A program made the position numbers and the translations under genes. This document shows, piece by piece, positions 1-8,412 of a stretch of DNA of 64,000 nucleotides. The first letter of the stretch is position 1, and each line of letters starts with the position of its first letter. The notes under the pieces were generated by a model that ran no database searches, was not told the DNA's origin, and worked only from the letters and a program-made list of their open reading frames with translations. The DNA lies in contig NZ_CM002299.1 of NCBI RefSeq assembly GCF_000153125.2, forward strand, positions 1,673,075 through 1,737,074, in the 5' to 3' direction. The stretch comes from Congregibacter litoralis KT71 (GTDB lineage Bacteria; Pseudomonadota; Gammaproteobacteria; Pseudomonadales; Halieaceae).

Positions 1-680
1 TCCGAGAGGCCCGCCCCCAAACTATTATCAGGGTCATCCTTGCCATACAGATTCAGTTCCGCACGGGGCTGTAAAATGAGCCGCTGTGTCAGCAGCAACT
101 CGTACTCGGCCTCGGCAGAGAGTGCGGTCCGACCGTCGTCGCCAACATACGCAGTAACATCCAGCTCAAACCAGTAGGGCGCCAGGCCTTGCATACCAAT
201 TGCCAGCCACTGACGGTTCTTGCCTTCGTCATATTGGTCGAGTCGGACGCCGAATTGGGTGTCGAAATAGGCGTTGAGCGCATGGCCCCACAACAGCTCG
301 GTTGAACTTTCCTCTAGTGTGCCGTATGCGATATCACCTTCCGCTTTGATGACAAAGCGGTTGTAGGTGGTGCCATACCAGGCCTGTATATCGTAAACCG
401 TGCTCTCGCTGTCTTCGTGATACTCCAGGCGATCGCCCAGAACGGACCAGAAGGCGTGTTCGTCCGCCAGTTTCAGTTGCCGCGGCCCCGGCTGTGCATA
501 GGGGCCTTCGGTCAAGGTGTAACCGTCGGAATAAGCGTGGGGATCGCGGGCATCGGCCGGAGCGCTGCCGCCCTGCATTTGCATCTCGTCGTGATCCATT
601 TGCGCCAGGGCCGTATTCACTTGAAGGGCACCGACAATAAAAACCAGTGTTGTGAGATATTTCACCGTATTAAGCCTCAT
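1..680 (-). CDS. copB: Copper resistance protein B (CopB), 3' end cut by the window edge
   Basis: Outer-membrane protein of the CopAB copper-resistance system, thought to bind or pass copper at the cell surface. The reading frame is open from an ATG at 680 to the left edge (226 codons). The N-terminus is a signal peptide ending near ALAQ. A short Met/Asp/His stretch follows (MDHDEMQMQ), then the family-typical region beginning YAQPGPRQLKLADEHAFWS, with beta-strand-like alternating segments such as the FVIKAEGDIAYGT stretch. The start overlaps the copA stop by four bases (ATGA), so the two are co-transcribed. The C-terminal part of the barrel lies outside the window. The identification is from sequence family resemblance and gene order. 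Confidence 0.88.
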   Translation of the reverse strand, partial: MRLNTVKYLTTLVFIVGALQVNTALAQMDHDEMQMQGGSAPADARDPHAYSDGYTLTEGPYAQPGPRQLKLADEHAFWSVLGDRLEYHEDSESTVYDIQAWYGTTYNRFVIKAEGDIAYGTLEESSTELLWGHALNAYFDTQFGVRLDQYDEGKNRQWLAIGMQGLAPYWFELDVTAYVGDDGRTALSAEAEYELLLTQRLILQPRAELNLYGKDDPDNSLGAGLS

Positions 681-2551
681 GACACTACCACTTCGCGGAA
701 CATGCCCGCGTCCATATGAAACAGCAGATGGCAATGCCAGGCCCAGCGGCCCAAGTCATGGGGTGTGGTCAGGTAACTGATACGCTGCGCTGGTTGCACG
801 GGAATGGTATGGCGGCGGGCCCGCAATTCACCCTGATCGGTTTCCAGTTCGCTCCACATGCCGTGTAAATGCATTGGGTGGGTCATCATGGTGTCGTTTT
901 GCAGAATAATTCTAACGCGTTCATTGTGGCGCAGGGAGACCGGTGTGCTTTTACCGAATTCGAGTCCGTCGAAAGACCAGCTATAGCGTTCCATATTGCC
1001 GGTAAGATGTAGTTCCAGCTCCCTCGCGGGCGGGCGGCGGTCATCCAGCACACCATCGATGGATTTCAGGTCGGCCAGCGTCAGCACTCGGTGGCCCTGT
1101 GGGCGCAACCCACGCTGGCTTAAGTTGCGCAAGCCAATACCCGGATCGTCGAGATTGGTGCGTGGCATGTCCACTCGCATATCCACCGAAGCGCCGTATT
1201 CGGTTCGGGCGTGGCGTATGGTGGATGAGGGTTTGGCAAGAGGGTTATCAGAAGCCCGCTGCACGCCGTGCATACTGTGATCCATGGCCATGCCGCCGTG
1301 CATCTGGGAATGATCCATGGTGCTGTGATCCATGGCACCCATACTCATGGACCCCTGATCCATACCGCTATGATTCATGCCTTCGTGACCAGTGCCATGA
1401 CTCATAGCCCCCATCATGTCAGCCATGGTCAACCACTCAACCGGGTCAGGATCTGGTACTGGAGCGGTTAAGCCTTGCCGCACGGTCAGGGTGCCGCGGG
1501 CATAGCCGCTGCGTTCCATGCTCTGGGCAAAGATGGTGTAAGCATCGTCCCGCGGTTCGACCATGACATCGTAGGTTTCTCCGGGGCCGAAACGGAATTC
1601 ATCCACAGTGACAGGTTCAACATCCTGACCATCCGCTTGGATCACCGTTAGCTTCAAACCCGGAATGCGGATATCGTAAAAGCTGTTGCTGGCGGCATTA
1701 ATAAAACGAAGCCGTACGCGATCACCGCGCTGGAACAACCCGCTCCAATTGCCCGCCGGGGTGGTGCCATTCATCAGGAAGGTGAGGGTGGCCGCCGACA
1801 GGTCCGCCAGATCGGTCGGGTTCATCCGCATCTGGTTCCACATCTGGCGCTTTTCCAGGGCTGCCTGTAAGCCCATCTTTGAAACATCGTCTGTGAAATC
1901 GAAAAAGGTGGGCTGATTGAAGTTGTAGACATCGCTTTGTACTTTCAGCTTGCTGAAGGTATGCATTGGATCTTCGTCGGTCCAGTCGGACAGCTGCACC
2001 ACATAATCCTGGTCGGCACGGTGTCTTTCGCCTGCCCGCGGCTCAATAATCAGGGCGCCATACATCCCGGTCATCTCCTGAAAGCCGGAGTGACTGTGGT
2101 ACCAATAGGTGCCGCTCTGGCGGAGGGTAAAGCGGTAAACAAAGGTTTCTCCCGGTGCGATGCCTGGGTAGCTGATCCCCGGCACACCATCCATTTGATA
2201 GGGCAGCAAGATGCCGTGCCAGTGAATAGAGGTAGAAACAGGTAATCGGTTGGTGACGCGGATGGTGACGTCATCGCCCTCGCGCAGCCGTAGCGTCGGT
2301 GCCGGAATGGAACCGTTGATGGTGGTCGCCATACGTGTGACACCGGTAAAATTGACAGGTGTTGCGGCGATTACCAGGTCGATTTCACGGCCGCTGAGTA
2401 CCGGTGCCGAGCCCAGCGCGGTCGCGCCTTTTGCGGCGGCCTGCAACCAGGACGGTGTGGCGGCCAGCACGCCACCGGCTGCCAGGCCCTGCACGAAGCG
2501 GCGGCGACTAAGCTGCCAGGGCTGCTTGGGTCGGGGGAAACCATGGGTCAT
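677..2551 (-). CDS. copA: Multicopper oxidase CopA, Tat-exported copper resistance protein
   Basis: Periplasmic multicopper oxidase that oxidises Cu(I) and sequesters copper; 624 residues, normal for the CopA family. A twin-arginine signal (SRRRFVQG, residues 15-22) indicates folded export by Tat. All four copper-ligand motifs are present: HWHG (110-113), HSHSG (152-156), HPMHLHG (558-564) and HCHLLFH (606-612). Residues 376-429 form a Met/His-rich insert with many MDHS/GM repeats, which is the expected methionine copper store. It is the first gene of the copA-copB operon and is divergent from copRS, with a cop box between them. No truncation or lost ligand is visible. Confidence 0.96.
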   Translation of the reverse strand: MTHGFPRPKQPWQLSRRRFVQGLAAGGVLAATPSWLQAAAKGATALGSAPVLSGREIDLVIAATPVNFTGVTRMATTINGSIPAPTLRLREGDDVTIRVTNRLPVSTSIHWHGILLPYQMDGVPGISYPGIAPGETFVYRFTLRQSGTYWYHSHSGFQEMTGMYGALIIEPRAGERHRADQDYVVQLSDWTDEDPMHTFSKLKVQSDVYNFNQPTFFDFTDDVSKMGLQAALEKRQMWNQMRMNPTDLADLSAATLTFLMNGTTPAGNWSGLFQRGDRVRLRFINAASNSFYDIRIPGLKLTVIQADGQDVEPVTVDEFRFGPGETYDVMVEPRDDAYTIFAQSMERSGYARGTLTVRQGLTAPVPDPDPVEWLTMADMMGAMSHGTGHEGMNHSGMDQGSMSMGAMDHSTMDHSQMHGGMAMDHSMHGVQRASDNPLAKPSSTIRHARTEYGASVDMRVDMPRTNLDDPGIGLRNLSQRGLRPQGHRVLTLADLKSIDGVLDDRRPPARELELHLTGNMERYSWSFDGLEFGKSTPVSLRHNERVRIILQNDTMMTHPMHLHGMWSELETDQGELRARRHTIPVQPAQRISYLTTPHDLGRWAWHCHLLFHMDAGMFREVVVS

Positions 2552-2638
2552 GAGTCAATCTCTTTTCGAATAAGTGATGGTGGTTCCACGTTCTGATTCC
2601 GCATACTAGCCAGCCGAGCCTGTCACCCGCATGACTTC

Positions 2639-2660
2639 AAAATGACAAAGTTGTAATCTG
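2639..2660. promoter_or_regulatory. cop box (CopR/CusR operator) between copA and copR
   Basis: The sequence AAAATGACAA-AG-TTGTAAT lies in the 197-bp divergent spacer. The left half matches the CusR/CopR box half-site AAAATGACAA exactly and the right half keeps TTGT and AT. It is the expected binding site for the response regulator encoded at 2749. One site between the two divergent units would allow control of both copAB and copRS. Confidence 0.72.
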
Positions 2661-2748
2661 GGTGTCATCTTCTTGTGGGTTAGCCAGGGTTAGGCTGTTT
2701 CCAAACCCATTCTGACACGCCATTCTGAACATACGGAGCAGGGCAACG

Positions 2749-3441
2749 ATGCGGCTATTGGTGGTCGAAGACGAAATCAAGACCGGCGATTATGTACAGC
2801 AGGGGCTGACCGAGGCTGGCTTTCTGGTCACGTTGGCGCGCAATGGCCTCGACGGCCATCATTTGGCGATGACAGAAACCTTTGATTTACTGGTGCTGGA
2901 CGTCATGCTGCCGGACGTCGACGGCTGGCGAATCGTGCAGTCACTGCGCGAGGCTGGCCGTCAGACGCCAGTGCTGTTCCTAACCGCCCGCGACAGCGTG
3001 GATGACCGCGTAAAGGGCTTGGAGCTGGGTGCTGACGATTACCTGGTCAAGCCCTTCGCCTTTGCCGAGCTGCTGGCTCGGGTGCGCACTCTGTTGCGTC
3101 GCAGTACGGTGCCGGTGATGACCGATCAGATCAAAGTTGCCGACCTCACCCTGGATTTACCGCGTCACCGGGCCACGCGCGCTGGGCGTAAGATCAATCT
3201 CAGCCACAAGGAGTTTTGCTTGCTGGAGCTGTTGGTCCGGCGACAGGGCGAAGTATTGCCGCGCTCCCTGATCGCCTCCCAGGTGTGGGACATGAACTTC
3301 GATTCCGACACCAATGTCATTGACGTGGCCATACGGCGCCTAAGGGCAAAAATCGATGACGATTTTGAGCCCAAGCTGATTCACACCGTGCGTGGCATGG
3401 GTTACAAGCTGGAGGTTGAGGACGACCATGAGGAAAGTTAG
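2749..3441 (+). CDS. copR: Heavy-metal response regulator CopR/CusR, OmpR family
   Basis: DNA-binding response regulator of a copper-sensing two-component system; 230 residues. The receiver domain (1-115) has the acidic pocket VVEDE, phospho-acceptor Asp51 (VLDVMLP) and Lys101 (LVKPF). The C-terminal winged helix (about 130-225) ends with the typical IRRLRAKID...VRGMGYKLE element. The stop codon lies inside the following kinase gene (14-bp overlap), so translation is coupled. Its target is very likely the cop box at 2639-2660. The product could equally be labelled CusR or CopR; the neighbouring copAB operon favours CopR. Confidence 0.94.
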   Translation: MRLLVVEDEIKTGDYVQQGLTEAGFLVTLARNGLDGHHLAMTETFDLLVLDVMLPDVDGWRIVQSLREAGRQTPVLFLTARDSVDDRVKGLELGADDYLVKPFAFAELLARVRTLLRRSTVPVMTDQIKVADLTLDLPRHRATRAGRKINLSHKEFCLLELLVRRQGEVLPRSLIASQVWDMNFDSDTNVIDVAIRRLRAKIDDDFEPKLIHTVRGMGYKLEVEDDHEES

Positions 3442-4885
3442 CCTCGCCCGGAGGCGACCACTGTCACTCAACAGCCGTGTGATGCTGTTTGTCGCGGTCG
3501 CTATCGGTTTGAGCTTGCTGATGATCGGCCATTTGGTGCAAAACGAGGTAGAGCGCCATTTTGCTGAACAGGATGCCGACGAATTGGTGGTGATCACTCG
3601 TGCTGTTGAGAAGGCTCTGCAAATGGCGAAGGATCAGGCATTGGCTCCGGAGGACGCCCTTGCGCGAGCTGTTTCTGGTCATCACGGCGTCTATTTTCAA
3701 GTTTGGGACGATGCGGGACGCTTGGTCTATAGTTCCGTGGACACCGGATCTTTGCCACAAGCGAACACCTATCCCCCTGTGGACCGCATCCAGGTAGACA
3801 ATCTTTACACCTGGCAATCTGATGGCAAAACCTACCGTGGCACTGCCACCGATACTCGCATCGGTGGTCAGGACTATCGCATCATTGCTGCCATCGATAT
3901 GGATTTCCATATCCACTTTCTGGAAAATTTTCGTCGCAGTTTGTGGGTGATCATGGTGGCGGCAGGGGCGATAACTCTTCTGGCGGCCGGGTATGGCGTG
4001 CATCAGGGGCATGCCCCAATACGTGCTCTCAGTGAGTCTATGGGTAATGTCCAGGCGGATCGGCTGCATGTGCGTCTCGATCCCGACACCGTGCCGGGGG
4101 AGCTGAAAACGCTGGTTGATTCGTTCAACCATATGATCAGTCGATTGGAGGACAGCTTTGCTCGACTTTCTCATTTCTCCGCTGATATCGCCCATGAATT
4201 GCGCACGCCGCTGACCAACCTGATCACCCAGACCCAGGTGGGTTTGGGTAAATCCAGAAGCCTGGAAGAATATCGCGAACTGTTATATTCAAACCTGGAA
4301 GAACAGGAGCGCTTGACCAAGATGGTCAATGACATGCTCTGGCTAGCCCAAAGCGAACACGGTCTGCTCAAGCCCGTCTGGGAACCGCTGGATCTGGCTC
4401 GTGAAGTGCGCGAGCTGTTCGATTTTTTTGAGGCGCTGGCGGAGGAAAAGCAAATCGAATTGGTATCGGAAGGCAAGACTCCGATTATACAGGGTGACCG
4501 CGCCATGCTGCGTCGTGCATTGTCCAATCTGCTGTCCAATGCCCTACGTCATACATCCGAAGGGGGGCGTGTGCTGGTCGGGCTGGCATTATCGGGCGAG
4601 GGTGGAGCATTACTCAGCGTACAGAATCCGGGGCCGAAAATTCCAGCCGAGCATTTGCCCAGGATTTTCGACCGGTTTTACCGGATCGATCCCTCCCGAC
4701 AACGGCAAAGCGAAGGCGCTGGTTTGGGACTGGCTATCGTCAAGTCCATAGTCGAAGCTCATGAGGGAAACATCGAGGTGATCTCCGAACGCGGCGTCAC
4801 GCGCTTCACGATCAACTTACCCAGAGCAGCCGATGCAGAGGTAACTGTTATGGGAGAAAGTGATGAGTCAACTGACCATCGGTAA
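3428..4885 (+). CDS. copS: Heavy-metal sensor histidine kinase CopS/CusS
   Basis: Inner-membrane sensor kinase partner of CopR; 485 residues from the ATG at 3428, the start giving the usual short overlap with copR. TM1 is at about 17-37, followed by a periplasmic sensor loop (about 40-170), then TM2 (172-192) and a HAMP linker. The HisKA box is [15 protein letters not shown] with His256, and a HATPase domain follows with its N box ([11 protein letters not shown]), DRFYR and GAGLGLAIV. It belongs to the CusS/CopS heavy-metal class. The 3' end overlaps the next gene, a mercury-type merR, by 23 bp in another frame, an unusual coupling of copper and mercury regulators. Confidence 0.94.
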   Translation: MRKVSLARRRPLSLNSRVMLFVAVAIGLSLLMIGHLVQNEVERHFAEQDADELVVITRAVEKALQMAKDQALAPEDALARAVSGHHGVYFQVWDDAGRLVYSSVDTGSLPQANTYPPVDRIQVDNLYTWQSDGKTYRGTATDTRIGGQDYRIIAAIDMDFHIHFLENFRRSLWVIMVAAGAITLLAAGYGVHQGHAPIRALSESMGNVQADRLHVRLDPDTVPGELKTLVDSFNHMISRLEDSFARLSHFSADIAHELRTPLTNLITQTQVGLGKSRSLEEYRELLYSNLEEQERLTKMVNDMLWLAQSEHGLLKPVWEPLDLAREVRELFDFFEALAEEKQIELVSEGKTPIIQGDRAMLRRALSNLLSNALRHTSEGGRVLVGLALSGEGGALLSVQNPGPKIPAEHLPRIFDRFYRIDPSRQRQSEGAGLGLAIVKSIVEAHEGNIEVISERGVTRFTINLPRAADAEVTVMGESDESTDHR

Positions 4886-5267
4886 ACTGGCGCAAGCAGC
4901 ACAGGTCAGTGTCGAAACCATCCGTTATTACGAACGTCGCCAGCTTATCGAGCAACCGCCAAAACCAGCACAGGGATACCGACGTTACCCAAAAACTACC
5001 CTGGCGCGGGTCTTGTTCATCAAACGCGCCCAGGAACTGGGATTCACTTTGGAAGAAATCGATAATCTGTTGGCGCTTGGAGAATCCCAGTGCGAAGAGG
5101 TACAAGGTCTGGCTGAAAGCAAGCTGGCCGAGGTGCAGGCGAAAATTAACGACCTGCACCGATTGGAGCAAGTCCTGGAGCATCTATTGATTCAGTGCCG
5201 CACCAATCCCGATAATGCGGTTTGCCCCATTGTGGAATCCTTGCAACCCCCTTCCGAGCAATCATAA
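4863..5267 (+). CDS. merR: MerR, mercury(II)-responsive regulator
   Basis: MerR-family activator/repressor; 134 residues from the ATG at 4863 (a GTG directly before it at 4860 is possible). The N-terminal winged HTH ([20 protein letters not shown]) is followed by the dimerisation helix. The three Hg-binding cysteines are in the positions expected of true MerR: Cys77 (SQCEEV), Cys112 and Cys121 (C-x8-CPIV). Unlike classical mer operons it is not divergent: it overlaps copS by 23 bp and is read in the same direction as merT. Read-through from copRS would therefore make merR under copper control as well. Confidence 0.92.
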   Translation: MSQLTIGKLAQAAQVSVETIRYYERRQLIEQPPKPAQGYRRYPKTTLARVLFIKRAQELGFTLEEIDNLLALGESQCEEVQGLAESKLAEVQAKINDLHRLEQVLEHLLIQCRTNPDNAVCPIVESLQPPSEQS

Positions 5268-5292
5268 ATGGGCGATCAATCATAATTTAAAC

Positions 5293-5323
5293 TTGACTCC
5301 GTACCTGAGTACGGTGTTTACAC
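5293..5323 (+). promoter_or_regulatory. mer operator-promoter with 19-bp spacer
   Basis: A -35 TTGACT at 5293-5298 is followed by the dyad CCGTAC-CTGA-GTACGG (5299-5314) and a weak -10 TTACAC at 5318-5323. The 19-bp spacer with this dyad is the classical arrangement bound and distorted by MerR. It lies between merR and merT and should drive merT-merP and the small Cys-rich gene. Confidence 0.85.
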
Positions 5324-5356
5324 TGGTTTCATCACAATTAACGGGTGAAGTCAGCC

Positions 5357-5716
5357 ATGCCCCCAAAACATAAACTCGCTGAAAGCAACATACCCGTTAT
5401 AAGTGGCGTGATTGCCGCTATCGGTGCGAGTCTTTGCTGTGTTGGACCTTTTGTGTTGCTGACGCTGGGCATCAGCGGCGCCTGGATTGGCAACCTGACT
5501 CTGCTGGAGCCTTATCGCCCTCTCTTCATTGCTACTGTGTTGTTGCTGTTCGGTTGGGCTGGCTGGCAGGTCCATCGGCCAATCGAGGCCTGTGAGCCGG
5601 GCACTGCCTGCGCCGTGCCGCAAACGCGGAAACGGCGGCAGATTATTTTCTGGACCACGGCAATCATCGCGCTGATCCTCGTCACCAGTAGTTACTGGAT
5701 TCCCCTGATGGCCTAA
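5357..5716 (+). CDS. merT: MerT mercuric ion transporter
   Basis: Inner-membrane Hg(II) importer; 119 residues from the ATG at 5357, chosen because GGTGAAG lies about 8 bases upstream (a GTG at 5345 would add four residues). Three hydrophobic segments are visible. The first carries the vicinal pair Cys27-Cys28 (GASLCCVGP), and the cytoplasmic loop holds the second pair Cys79/Cys85 (CEPGTACAVP). These are the residues that pass mercury from MerP through the membrane. It is the first gene after the mer operator. No merA follows in this window, so the fate of the imported mercury is unexplained locally. Confidence 0.93.
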   Translation: MPPKHKLAESNIPVISGVIAAIGASLCCVGPFVLLTLGISGAWIGNLTLLEPYRPLFIATVLLLFGWAGWQVHRPIEACEPGTACAVPQTRKRRQIIFWTTAIIALILVTSSYWIPLMA

Positions 5717-5753
5717 AAATGGCGCTTAACCGTTAAAGACTCTGGAGCCAACC

Positions 5754-6041
5754 ATGCAGAAAATCATTCTTAGTATCGTATTCGCCATCGTCAGCTTCTC
5801 GGCCTGGGCCAAGCCACAAACCATCACGCTGGATCTGCCAACCATGAACTGTGCCATGTGCCCAATCACGGTCAAAAAAGCGCTGACCAAGGTAGAAGGA
5901 GTAACCAAAGCCGAAGTCAGCTATGAAAAAAAGCAAGCGGTGGTGAGCTTTGAAGATACCAAGACCAGCGCCGAAAAACTGATCGAAGCGACCACCAATG
6001 CCGGTTATCCCTCAACCATCGTTAGCGAAAAAAAACCATGA
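5754..6041 (+). CDS. merP: MerP periplasmic mercury-binding protein
   Basis: Small periplasmic carrier that binds Hg(II) and hands it to MerT; 95 residues. A signal peptide (about 1-19, ending AWA) precedes a heavy-metal-associated domain with the CxxC motif MNCAMCPITV (Cys33, Cys36). The spacing from merT is 37 bp with a GGAG ribosome site (tctGGAGccaacc). Its stop codon overlaps the next start (ATGA). Confidence 0.94.
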   Translation: MQKIILSIVFAIVSFSAWAKPQTITLDLPTMNCAMCPITVKKALTKVEGVTKAEVSYEKKQAVVSFEDTKTSAEKLIEATTNAGYPSTIVSEKKP

Positions 6042-6265
6042 CAGAAGTCATTCTGCAATCGGAACTGACTTGCCCCGAATGCGGCCATAAAAAGATCGAA
6101 ACCATGCCGACAGATACTTGCCAATGGTTTTATGAATGCGAAGGTTGTCATACATTATTGAAGCCGAAGGCCGGTAATTGCTGTGTGTACTGTTCCTATG
6201 GATCGGTGCCATGTCCTCCGGTACAGCTCAACCCGAAGTCAAATGGTTGCTGCAATTCACCATGA
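6038..6265 (+). CDS. GDCCVxC-domain small cysteine-rich protein
   Basis: A 75-residue Cys-rich protein of the GDCCVxC family, commonly found after merTP genes and of unproven function. Three Cys clusters are visible: CPEC (12-15), C34xxC37 and the signature GNCCVYC (46-52, Asn replacing Asp), with CC near the C-terminus. It is translationally coupled to merP by an ATGA overlap. A role as a soluble mercury-binding or handling protein is inferred from the neighbours. The gene ends four bases before the convergent DUF1232 gene. Confidence 0.85.
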   Translation: MTEVILQSELTCPECGHKKIETMPTDTCQWFYECEGCHTLLKPKAGNCCVYCSYGSVPCPPVQLNPKSNGCCNSP

Positions 6266-6269
6266 CAGG

Positions 6270-6650
6270 TCAACCCTTGAAAGTGCGCCATAGTGCATAA
6301 ATGGCAGCCAAGCTCACACACCAGAATAAGCCAATGGCCAAAGCGGCGGGCCAGCTTTTAGGTAAATTAATGCTGCTTTTTTCGACCTGCGTTTGGAACT
6401 CATGCCATAAAGGCTCAGGGATTAACTTTACCGCCAGATAGATCCCAAAGGGCAAGAGTATGAGGTCATCCACATAGCCCAGAACGGGGATGAAGTCTGG
6501 GATCAGGTCGATGGGACTCAGCGCGTAGGCAACAACAATCACGACGAGGCATTTCGCTGCAATGGACGTTCTTGGATCACGGCCTGCCAAGTACAGGGCT
6601 TTAACCTGTTGCTTTATGTCTCGCGCAAAACATTTGAGCCGCTTATTCAT
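6270..6650 (-). CDS. DUF1232 (YkvA-type) membrane protein
   Basis: A 126-residue protein of the DUF1232 family, function unknown. The signature SPIDLIPDFIPVLGYVDDL is at about 45-63, and a C-terminal hydrophobic segment (about 101-120) suggests membrane association. It is the last gene of the minus-strand operon that begins at 9553 and overlaps the MerR-family gene upstream of it by four bases (ATGA). Its presence in a metal operon is by co-transcription only; no metal motif is seen. Confidence 0.85.
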   Translation of the reverse strand: MNKRLKCFARDIKQQVKALYLAGRDPRTSIAAKCLVVIVVAYALSPIDLIPDFIPVLGYVDDLILLPFGIYLAVKLIPEPLWHEFQTQVEKSSINLPKSWPAALAIGLFWCVSLAAIYALWRTFKG

Positions 6651-7048
6651 TGCCCATCTGTTTCCTTGTCGAAAGACTCAAGGATCGGACAGCCCTCTTT
6701 GCTGGCACCGCAGAGATTGGTTAGAAGGCGCAGTTCGTCCCTTAACGTGGTTAATTCGGCCAAATGGTGCTCTATCTCGTCCAGTTTATGATGCGCCAGC
6801 TCTCGGACTTTAGGCTTCGCCTTTTGCGGATTTTCCCTGAACTTAAGCAACTGGGTTATCTCATCCAGACTGAAGCCCATCTTTTGAGCCCGCTTGATAA
6901 AGCGCAGGCGCGAAAGATCCTTGTCGCTGTAGAAGCGTACACCGCCATTGTTGCGCTGTACCTTGGGCATCAGTTTGATTTTCTCGTAATAGCGCAGGGT
7001 ATCGGCACTAATAGCCAATGTTGTCACGACTTCGCCTATTCGCATCAT
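6647..7048 (-). CDS. MerR-family metal-responsive regulator of the thiol-redox operon
   Basis: A 133-residue MerR-family regulator. The HTH (MRIGEVVTTLAISADTLRYYEK) is standard and is followed by the dimerisation helix. The C-terminal loop has LCGASKEGCPILESF, a C-x6-C pair, but there is no Cys at the position equivalent to MerR Cys77 or ZntR Cys79. Two-cysteine coordination is therefore expected rather than the three-cysteine Hg site. It is encoded inside the operon it probably controls: the promoter at 9596-9626 has the 19-bp spacer and a CTTGGAG/CTCCAGG dyad. The ATG doublet at 7048/7045 leaves the start uncertain by one codon. Confidence 0.88.
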   Translation of the reverse strand: MMRIGEVVTTLAISADTLRYYEKIKLMPKVQRNNGGVRFYSDKDLSRLRFIKRAQKMGFSLDEITQLLKFRENPQKAKPKVRELAHHKLDEIEHHLAELTTLRDELRLLTNLCGASKEGCPILESFDKETDGQ

Positions 7049-7051
7049 GAT

Positions 7052-7723
7052 TCAAAACCAGAAGTAGTATTCATTGAGCAGGTATACGCCGACCAACATC
7101 AGGGTGATACCGCCGACTATTTCAAAACCTCGACGCCAATGCCCAATGGTTTGCAAGTTTTCCAACCAACCGATGCTTACGGCGCCCACTGCGAGGGGGA
7201 TCACCCGGCCAAGGGCAAACGCCAGCATCAGCAGGCCACCATAGACTACCGAACCAGTGGAGGCACTGACACCCAAGCCGACCCACAGCCCCGGTGAACA
7301 CACGGGGCAGATTCCCACCGTAAAAGGCATTCCGAGCAAAAACGCCCCCCAGAGTGTGGCAGCGCGTTTTCCGCGCAGTGGCAACCAGGGCAATGGAATT
7401 CTTAGCCAACCCGTCCAGAGTAAACCTAGCAAGATCAGTAGAGGTCCAAGCAAAACGCCCCATTGACGGCTCAACAGGCTTTGAGCCCAGGCGCCACCCC
7501 AAGCGGCTCCAACGCCTAGCACCACATGAGTGAGGGTTAGCCCTGTGGCAAAGGCCACCCCGTAACTTACCGCTTCACGAAAAGCCCGTGCGCGTGTGAC
7601 ATAAGCCAAGACAACGGGAATGGAGGCGAAAGCGACAGGTGTGAAACTGAATAGGAAGCCGGCCAGCAAGGCTGCGCCCAGCCCTGCAAGACCACCCATC
7701 TGCATCCAGGTTGCAGTGTCCAT
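7052..7723 (-). CDS. CcdA/DsbD-like transmembrane thiol transporter, variant
   Basis: Polytopic membrane protein of the CcdA/DsbD-gamma family, which carries electrons from cytoplasmic thioredoxin across the membrane; 223 residues and about six membrane segments. It is atypical. The TM1 motif usually reads SPCVLPL but here is FSFTPVAFASIP with no cysteine, while the later motif is GICPVCSPGL, giving a CxxC within one segment. The start is the ATG at 7723, overlapping the thioredoxin-like stop codon (TGATG); a TTG one codon upstream is less likely. Function is inferred as redox partner of the neighbouring CGRC protein in a metal-handling operon. Confidence 0.82.
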   Translation of the reverse strand: MDTATWMQMGGLAGLGAALLAGFLFSFTPVAFASIPVVLAYVTRARAFREAVSYGVAFATGLTLTHVVLGVGAAWGGAWAQSLLSRQWGVLLGPLLILLGLLWTGWLRIPLPWLPLRGKRAATLWGAFLLGMPFTVGICPVCSPGLWVGLGVSASTGSVVYGGLLMLAFALGRVIPLAVGAVSIGWLENLQTIGHWRRGFEIVGGITLMLVGVYLLNEYYFWF

Positions 7724-8010
7724 CAACGTTGTTCCATGCGCTGATGGATGGCATGTCGCAACTTGGCCGCTGAGGGTAACGCTGGAAAAACCAGTTCACC
7801 ATTGATGGCGATGGCCGGGGTACTCATAACACCCAATTCCACTGCGTAATCAATGTTCTCCACCACATTAACTTCGTGATACTGGATATTGGCCTCAGAA
7901 AACTCGGCAATCACCATTCTGGCCAGGTCTTTAGCCTTTTGACAACGGCCGCATCCTGAAGCTGTTAGCACCTCCACCAATAGGCGTTCGCTTTCAGTTT
8001 TTTTGCTCAA
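7723..8010 (-). CDS. Thioredoxin-fold protein with CGRC active site
   Basis: A 95-residue thioredoxin/glutaredoxin-like protein. The active-site motif SGCGRCQKAK is at about 18-27, and the cis-proline loop MSTPAIAINGE is typical. No signal peptide is seen, so it is predicted to be cytoplasmic. It sits between the MerT-like and CcdA-like genes with abutting ends. Reduction of metal-thiolates or of the CcdA-like protein is an inference. It is related to the small redox-active disulfide proteins often found next to CcdA. Confidence 0.87.
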   Translation of the reverse strand: MSKKTESERLLVEVLTASGCGRCQKAKDLARMVIAEFSEANIQYHEVNVVENIDYAVELGVMSTPAIAINGELVFPALPSAAKLRHAIHQRMEQR

Positions 8011-8412
8011 TTACAGTCTCTCCAGCCACAGCGTGATCGGCAGCAAGGCGTAGGCAGCAAAGAGGGACAACAGCAGAATCGCCGAACTGCTCCATAACAC
8101 CGCCTTTTGCCATCGCATGTGGTACTTGTCCGCCAGGGAGCACACCTTGATTCGATGCAATCGCCAGTAGCTAAATATCAATACCCCAGTGGTCAGAGAA
8201 AAAATTATGACCTTATGTTGCGAGAGTGTGGTCAACCAGGGCATGGCAGATACCATAGAGGCGACTGCACCGCCCATCCCCAGGGTCACCAGTGCAATGG
8301 GCAAGGCGCAGCAGGTAGTGCCGATCAGGGCAAGGCCCAGGCCGCTGAATAACGAGGTGCCGGTTTTCATCTGCTCCTTGTCCATAGAGATAAGTCCACT
8401 GGGAAGGTTCAT
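8011..8412 (-). CDS. MerT-like inner-membrane metal transporter
   Basis: A 133-residue membrane protein resembling MerT. Three to four hydrophobic segments are visible; the first carries a vicinal Cys pair (GTTCCALPIALVTLG) and a further Cys lies in the loop (KVCSLADKY). It differs clearly from the MerT at 5357, so it is a second, divergent family member rather than a duplicate. The start ATG at 8412 overlaps the MerP-like stop (ATGA); an internal Met (MDKEQ, 8382) is an alternative. Transport of mercury or a related soft metal is inferred from the MerP-like protein next door. Confidence 0.78.
   Translation of the reverse strand: MNLPSGLISMDKEQMKTGTSLFSGLGLALIGTTCCALPIALVTLGMGGAVASMVSAMPWLTTLSQHKVIIFSLTTGVLIFSYWRLHRIKVCSLADKYHMRWQKAVLWSSSAILLLSLFAAYALLPITLWLERL

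Noticed and set aside
996..2573. Several plus-strand open frames of 60-107 codons inside copA
   Set aside because: They lie opposite a complete copA with all copper motifs, have no ribosome sites and show arginine/serine-rich antisense composition.
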